From NCBI GenBank assembly GCA_027071965.1, contig JALSYJ010000237.1, positions 1 to 9,821 on the forward strand: a DNA stretch of 9,821 nucleotides, in the 5' to 3' direction. The notes below the pieces were generated by a model. It saw only the letters and a list, made by a program, of their open reading frames with translations. It was not told where the DNA came from and did not search any database. Below, in pieces: positions 6,598-9,821 of the stretch (positions are counted from its first letter, which is position 1; every line of letters begins with the position of its first letter). The DNA comes from Robiginitomaculum sp. Lineage in GTDB: Bacteria; Pseudomonadota; Alphaproteobacteria; Caulobacterales; Maricaulaceae. A program made the translations under genes and the position numbers.

Positions 6598-7814
6598 TTA
6601 GGATTCCCGTCCAAAGCAAAAGCAAAATGTAAAGCCCGCACCGCACTTTCAACCTGTTCATCGGTAATTAAAGCGCTAATGCGAAGCTCTGAAGTTGCCA
6701 CAGCATCAATTATAATCCCCGCCGAGGCAAGAGAGGAAAAAAATCTATCAGCCATCCCGTATTGCGAACGAAGACCAAGCCCAACCACAGAAATTCTGGC
6801 CATATTTTCCTTGGCGTCCATAGTCTTGTACAAGCCCGCCAATTGCTGCTGGCGCAAGCATTTTACAACAGACCCATGATCCTGCCGTGACGTGGCAAAC
6901 ACCAAATTAAACGTCGCCAAATCCGATGCCGGCCCCAAGGCCAGTAAATCACTGTTTATGCCAGCAATTGCCAACTCGGCAAATATTTTCTGCGCCGCGC
7001 CAGTGCCGCGCTTCAAGCCGGTTAAGCTAACCCGGGACTGATCCCGCGAATACGCAATGCCGCTAACAAGATGGTTCTCAAGACCTTCGGAAATTTCTGT
7101 ACCCGGCCCCTCCTTAAAAGTGGAGGTCACCCTAAGGTCAAGGTTTTCTGCCAAGGCCAGTTCCACTGCACGGCTGTGCAATACTTTTGCCCCGTTGGAG
7201 GCCATTTCCAGCATTTCCGAGGCACTTAACCTTGAGATTAGTCTTGCCTCTGGAACTATGGACGGATCGGCTGTAAATACTCCGTCTACATCCGTATAAA
7301 TATCACAGCGGTCAGCCGCAATTGCTGCCGCTAAGGCTACTGCTGAAACATCAGACCCCCCACGACCCAAAGTCGTGATTTTCCCGGTGATGGTCACGCC
7401 CTGAAAGCCGGTTAGTACCGCGATATTTCCACGATCCAAATCATCACAAAACTGCTGACTGGCTGCTGTTCTAAGACGAGCCTGCCCGTGATTATCATCG
7501 GTAATCAGACCGGCCTGCCAGCCTGTCCAGCTTCGCGCCCTATAGCCCATTTGCCGCAACATCATCACCAACAAGCCAGCATTGATTTGTTCTCCGGATG
7601 ATAGAACAAGATCAGCCTCATCCTTGTGTTGATGATCAGGATCAAGTTTGGCCATGCGAACGCCCAGCTCATTAGTCATTCCCGCAGGAGCCGAAACCAC
7701 AACCGCCACCTGATACCCGGCTTTAACTTCACGTGCTATATGCTCGGCACATATGCGCAAGCAGTCATTGTCTGCTGTTGATGTACCTCCAAATTTCATC
7801 ACAATTCGCGCCAA
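6594..7814 (-). CDS. lysC: Aspartate kinase
   Basis: A 406-residue monofunctional aspartokinase that phosphorylates L-aspartate with ATP, the first step to lysine, threonine, methionine and diaminopimelate. The kinase domain (about 1-240) has KFGGTS (7-12), LSSGEQINAGLL (71-82), TTLGRGGSDVSA (147-158) and YTDVDGVFTADP (173-184). Two ACT regulatory domains follow (about 260-330 and 340-402), the second with ISVVGLGLRS (341-350) and VATSELRISALI (372-383). In ACT1 the usual INVDMIVQN-type stretch reads INSDLLALG, which may alter feedback control. The start is a TTG at 7812-7814, supported by AAGGA eight bases upstream and by the common MARIVMKFGG beginning; an in-frame ATG five codons later is the alternative. 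The stop overlaps the ptsP start. No downstream DAP-pathway genes are adjacent. Confidence 0.95.
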   Translation of the reverse strand: MARIVMKFGGTSTADNDCLRICAEHIAREVKAGYQVAVVVSAPAGMTNELGVRMAKLDPDHQHKDEADLVLSSGEQINAGLLVMMLRQMGYRARSWTGWQAGLITDDNHGQARLRTAASQQFCDDLDRGNIAVLTGFQGVTITGKITTLGRGGSDVSAVALAAAIAADRCDIYTDVDGVFTADPSIVPEARLISRLSASEMLEMASNGAKVLHSRAVELALAENLDLRVTSTFKEGPGTEISEGLENHLVSGIAYSRDQSRVSLTGLKRGTGAAQKIFAELAIAGINSDLLALGPASDLATFNLVFATSRQDHGSVVKCLRQQQLAGLYKTMDAKENMARISVVGLGLRSQYGMADRFFSSLASAGIIIDAVATSELRISALITDEQVESAVRALHFAFALDGNPK

Positions 7815-7878
7815 ACTTCTGTTCCTTTTCTTTTCACGCCTGTAAGGTGGGTCACTAATTGACTTAAGGGGTTAACAT
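7815..7878. promoter_or_regulatory. Short divergent intergenic region lysC/ubiG
   Basis: Only 64 bases separate the divergent lysC and ubiG starts, so promoters for both must overlap here or extend into the coding sequences. The minus strand has a weak pair, TTAAGT-N16-TTACAG, that could serve lysC. I find no convincing promoter for ubiG. The ubiG ribosome binding site AAGGGG is at 7866-7871. Assignment as a promoter region rests on gene arrangement and not on clear boxes. Confidence 0.35.
7823..7827 (-). promoter_or_regulatory. Ribosome binding site supporting the lysC TTG start
   Basis: The minus strand reads AAGGA with eight bases before the TTG at 7812-7814. This spacing favours the TTG, which yields the family-typical MARIVMKFGG, over the ATG at 7797-7799. 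Confidence 0.5.
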
Positions 7879-8646
7879 ATGGAACCGGCAAACCCAAAGA
7901 CTGTTTCTGCCGCAGCCAGCATTGATGCAAAGGAAGTGGCCAAATTTGCGGCCATGGCTGAAGAATGGTGGGATCCTGCGGGAAAATTCAAGCCCTTGCA
8001 TGAATTTAACCCGGTACGCCTGGCATTTATTCGCAAGCACCTGCTCGCCCATTTTGATTTGGACAATAGGGCCCGCAAGCCACTATCCGGACTGCGTCTG
8101 CTTGATATTGGCTGTGGCGGCGGGTTGCTTAGCGTTCCCATGGCCCGGCTTGGAGCCAGGGTAACAGCAGTTGATGCTGCAGCACAAAATATTGCCACAG
8201 CCCGCCATCATGCCTCGCAAATAGGACTTGATATTGATTTTCGCCACAATACATCAGAACAACTTTTGGCCGAGAATGTGTCACCTTTTGATATTATTTT
8301 GAACATGGAGGTGATTGAGCACACCGCAGACAGACATTCTTTCTTGTCTTCATGTACAAAGTTATTGGCGCCGGGCGGCATTATGATTGTGGCCACTTTA
8401 AACCGCACCGCCAAAGCCAGAGCACTGGCAATTTTTGCTGCTGAACGGATCTTGCGTTGGCTGCCACCAGGAACCCATGAATATGAAAAGCTGGTACGGC
8501 CAGAAGAAATCAAGGTGCCGCTGGAAGAGTTCGGCCTGCAGGTAACCGGCCCATTCGGTGTCAGCTATAATCCCATATCCCGCCAATGGAGTGAAAGCAG
8601 CGACACCTCAATCAATTATATGATGCTGGCAAAAAAGAACGCATAG
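7879..8646 (+). CDS. ubiG: Ubiquinone biosynthesis O-methyltransferase UbiG
   Basis: A 255-residue class I SAM methyltransferase that performs both O-methylations of the ubiquinone ring (3-demethylubiquinol and the earlier polyprenyl-catechol step). The entry region KFAAMAEEWWDPAGKFKPLH (22-41) followed by EFNPVRLAFI is typical of UbiG. SAM motif I is LLDIGCGGGLLS (74-85), the acidic residue after beta-2 is Asp99 in VTAVDAA, and the UbiG element NMEVIEH is at 142-148. LAPGGIMIVATLNRT (163-177), LPPGTHEYEK (195-204) and SYNPISRQW (229-237) also match the family. Length is normal (E. coli UbiG is 240). The ATG has AAGGGG seven bases upstream. It is divergent from lysC and followed by a 130-base gap before the acyl-CoA ligase, with no clear terminator. 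Confidence 0.96.
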   Translation: MEPANPKTVSAAASIDAKEVAKFAAMAEEWWDPAGKFKPLHEFNPVRLAFIRKHLLAHFDLDNRARKPLSGLRLLDIGCGGGLLSVPMARLGARVTAVDAAAQNIATARHHASQIGLDIDFRHNTSEQLLAENVSPFDIILNMEVIEHTADRHSFLSSCTKLLAPGGIMIVATLNRTAKARALAIFAAERILRWLPPGTHEYEKLVRPEEIKVPLEEFGLQVTGPFGVSYNPISRQWSESSDTSINYMMLAKKNA

Positions 8647-8710
8647 ATGAGTTAAAAGCCAGGCCCCCAACCATGATATCCTGACCCTATCGCCAGCCTG
8701 ATTGCAGGTT

Positions 8711-8738
8711 TTGACAAAAAAACTGCATACAGTTTACA
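8711..8738 (+). promoter_or_regulatory. Candidate promoter with inverted repeat upstream of acyl-CoA ligase
   Basis: TTGACA (8711-8716) is a perfect -35 box; TTTACA (8733-8738) lies 16 bases downstream as a possible weak -10. Within the spacer and reaching into the -10 is an inverted repeat, AAACTG-CATA-CAGTTT (8720-8735). Its position would let a repressor block RNA polymerase, as is common for regulators of fatty-acid degradation genes, but no regulator gene is visible and the repeat is short. The remainder of the gap 8647-8776 holds no gene that I can see. Confidence 0.4.
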
Positions 8739-8776
8739 CCGAATGTTATAGACATGAAAAAAATGGGGAGGCTGTT

Positions 8777-9821
8777 ATGATTTTTTTCAAGCTAATAGAA
8801 GGTTTTGTTGCCGCAGCAACTGCTCCGGGCGCAGATTTGCCCGTATCACGCAAGCAAATTAACGGTATTGAATACACTGTTTTTGATGCAGTTCCGCCTT
8901 CTTTGGCATCGATGTTCGCCATGATGCAACAGCATAATGAACTGCCATTTGTGGTAGAGGACGGCACCCGCCACAGCTTCATAAGCGTATATCAACGAGC
9001 AACAAAACTGGCCAATGCAATGGTTGATCAAGGCGTAAATAAAGGCGACAGGGTCGCCATTTTTATGCGCAACCGGGTGGAATGGGTCATCAGCTTTATT
9101 GCTGCCAGCATGGCAGGAGCCGTTGCAACCCCGTTAAACTCCTGGTGGGGATCAAATGAACTGGACTTTGTCATTAAGGATGCGGGCATTAGCATGTTAA
9201 TAGCTGATCCGAAACGTGCGCGGCATGTGGACAGTATCAGCAAGCCTCCTGCAGATTTAATCAAGATCATTTGTTGCGCGGCACCAGACACATTTACCAA
9301 CTGGTTGCATATGGATGAACTGGAGGCCGCTATCGCGATAACAAATCCGCCAGCGATCGAAATTTTACCAGAGGACGATGCCTGCCTGATGTATACTTCC
9401 GGCTCTACCGGCACACCAAAGGGAGCAGTTTCCACTAATCGTGCCGTAGTTTCCGCTGTCTTTGGCTATGCACTTATGGGTCTGGCGCTTAAATTTTATA
9501 AAAATGGCGGCAAAATGGTGGATGATGCAGGAACACAAATGTCAACTCTGGTTCCGATCCCCCTGTTTCATGTCACAGGATGTGTGGTTATTTTTCTGGT
9601 CTCCATAATCGCAGCCAGAAAAATGGTTTTAATGCGCAAATGGGATGTTCAAGATGCAATGAAATTGATTGAAGAGGAGAAAATAATCTCCCTTACCGGC
9701 GTACCCACCATGACTGCAGACCTGTTAAATGCGCCAAACAGGGAAGATTTTGACCTTTCCAGTCTCACAGATTTAGGTGCCGGTGGAGCAGCACGTCCGG
9801 CAGATCAGGTCAAAGCCCTTG
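8777..9821 (+). CDS. AMP-binding acyl-CoA ligase, N-terminal part (runs off right edge)
   Basis: The first 348 codons of an open reading frame that continues past the window; related enzymes are about 550 residues, so roughly two thirds is present. It belongs to the ANL (adenylate-forming) superfamily, which activates a carboxylic acid with ATP and transfers it to coenzyme A. The nucleotide-binding P-loop is YTSGSTGTPKGA (206-217), followed by PIPLFHVTG (260-268) and LTGVPTM (306-312). An N-terminal stretch with NGIEYTVFDAVPPSLASMF (29-47) and ATPLNSWWGSNELDF (117-131) resembles the acyl-CoA ligase subgroup common in alphaproteobacteria. The substrate is unknown; a medium- or long-chain fatty acid is a guess. 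The ATG has an excellent ribosome binding site, GGGGAGG (8765-8771), five bases upstream. The N terminus has no cleavable signal peptide that I trust. Confidence 0.9.
   Translation, partial: MIFFKLIEGFVAAATAPGADLPVSRKQINGIEYTVFDAVPPSLASMFAMMQQHNELPFVVEDGTRHSFISVYQRATKLANAMVDQGVNKGDRVAIFMRNRVEWVISFIAASMAGAVATPLNSWWGSNELDFVIKDAGISMLIADPKRARHVDSISKPPADLIKIICCAAPDTFTNWLHMDELEAAIAITNPPAIEILPEDDACLMYTSGSTGTPKGAVSTNRAVVSAVFGYALMGLALKFYKNGGKMVDDAGTQMSTLVPIPLFHVTGCVVIFLVSIIAARKMVLMRKWDVQDAMKLIEEEKIISLTGVPTMTADLLNAPNREDFDLSSLTDLGAGGAARPADQVKAL

Noticed and set aside
8660..8700. CAGGC ... GCCTG inverted repeat after ubiG considered as a terminator
   Set aside because: The stem is five bases with a 31-base loop and is not followed by a T-run.
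9028..9435. Minus-strand 135-codon open frame near the right edge
   Set aside because: It is antisense to the acyl-CoA ligase, including its P-loop codons, and its translation is low-complexity without family resemblance.

Overview
The window reads as core chromosome of an alphaproteobacterium with moderate GC content. Support comes from the gene content and order: lysC, ptsP, a RodZ-like gene, ispG, prfA, prmC and a DUF4167 gene on the minus strand, with ubiG divergent from lysC. DUF4167 proteins and the lysC-ptsP/prfA-prmC neighbourhood are characteristic of this class. I cannot name a genus from sequence alone. I see no transposase, integrase, phage gene, tRNA, rRNA or CRISPR array, and no stretch over 300 bases lacks a gene.

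Minus strand (read from about 7814 down to 1): lysC (aspartate kinase) overlaps ptsP (nitrogen-PTS Enzyme I) by an ATGA. A 143-base gap holding a promoter-like sequence and two small palindromes separates ptsP from a short RodZ-like membrane protein with a helix-turn-helix domain. About 60 bases later comes ispG (MEP isoprenoid pathway), which overlaps prfA (release factor 1) by ATGA. Three bases after prfA comes prmC, which methylates the glutamine of the release-factor GGQ motif. After prmC, a 226-base gap with a good promoter match leads to the start of a DUF4167 gene that runs off the left edge.

Plus strand (7879 to the right edge): ubiG (ubiquinone O-methyltransferase) starts 64 bases from lysC and diverges from it. 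After a 130-base gap with a TTGACA box and a small inverted repeat comes an AMP-binding acyl-CoA ligase that runs off the right edge.

The tight minus-strand packing suggests translational coupling of lysC-ptsP and of ispG-prfA-prmC. The prfA-prmC pair places a modifying enzyme next to its substrate. I found no convincing undescribed system. The points worth a second look are start-codon choices, a short RodZ-like protein, a divergent ACT loop in the aspartate kinase, and two candidate operator sequences.
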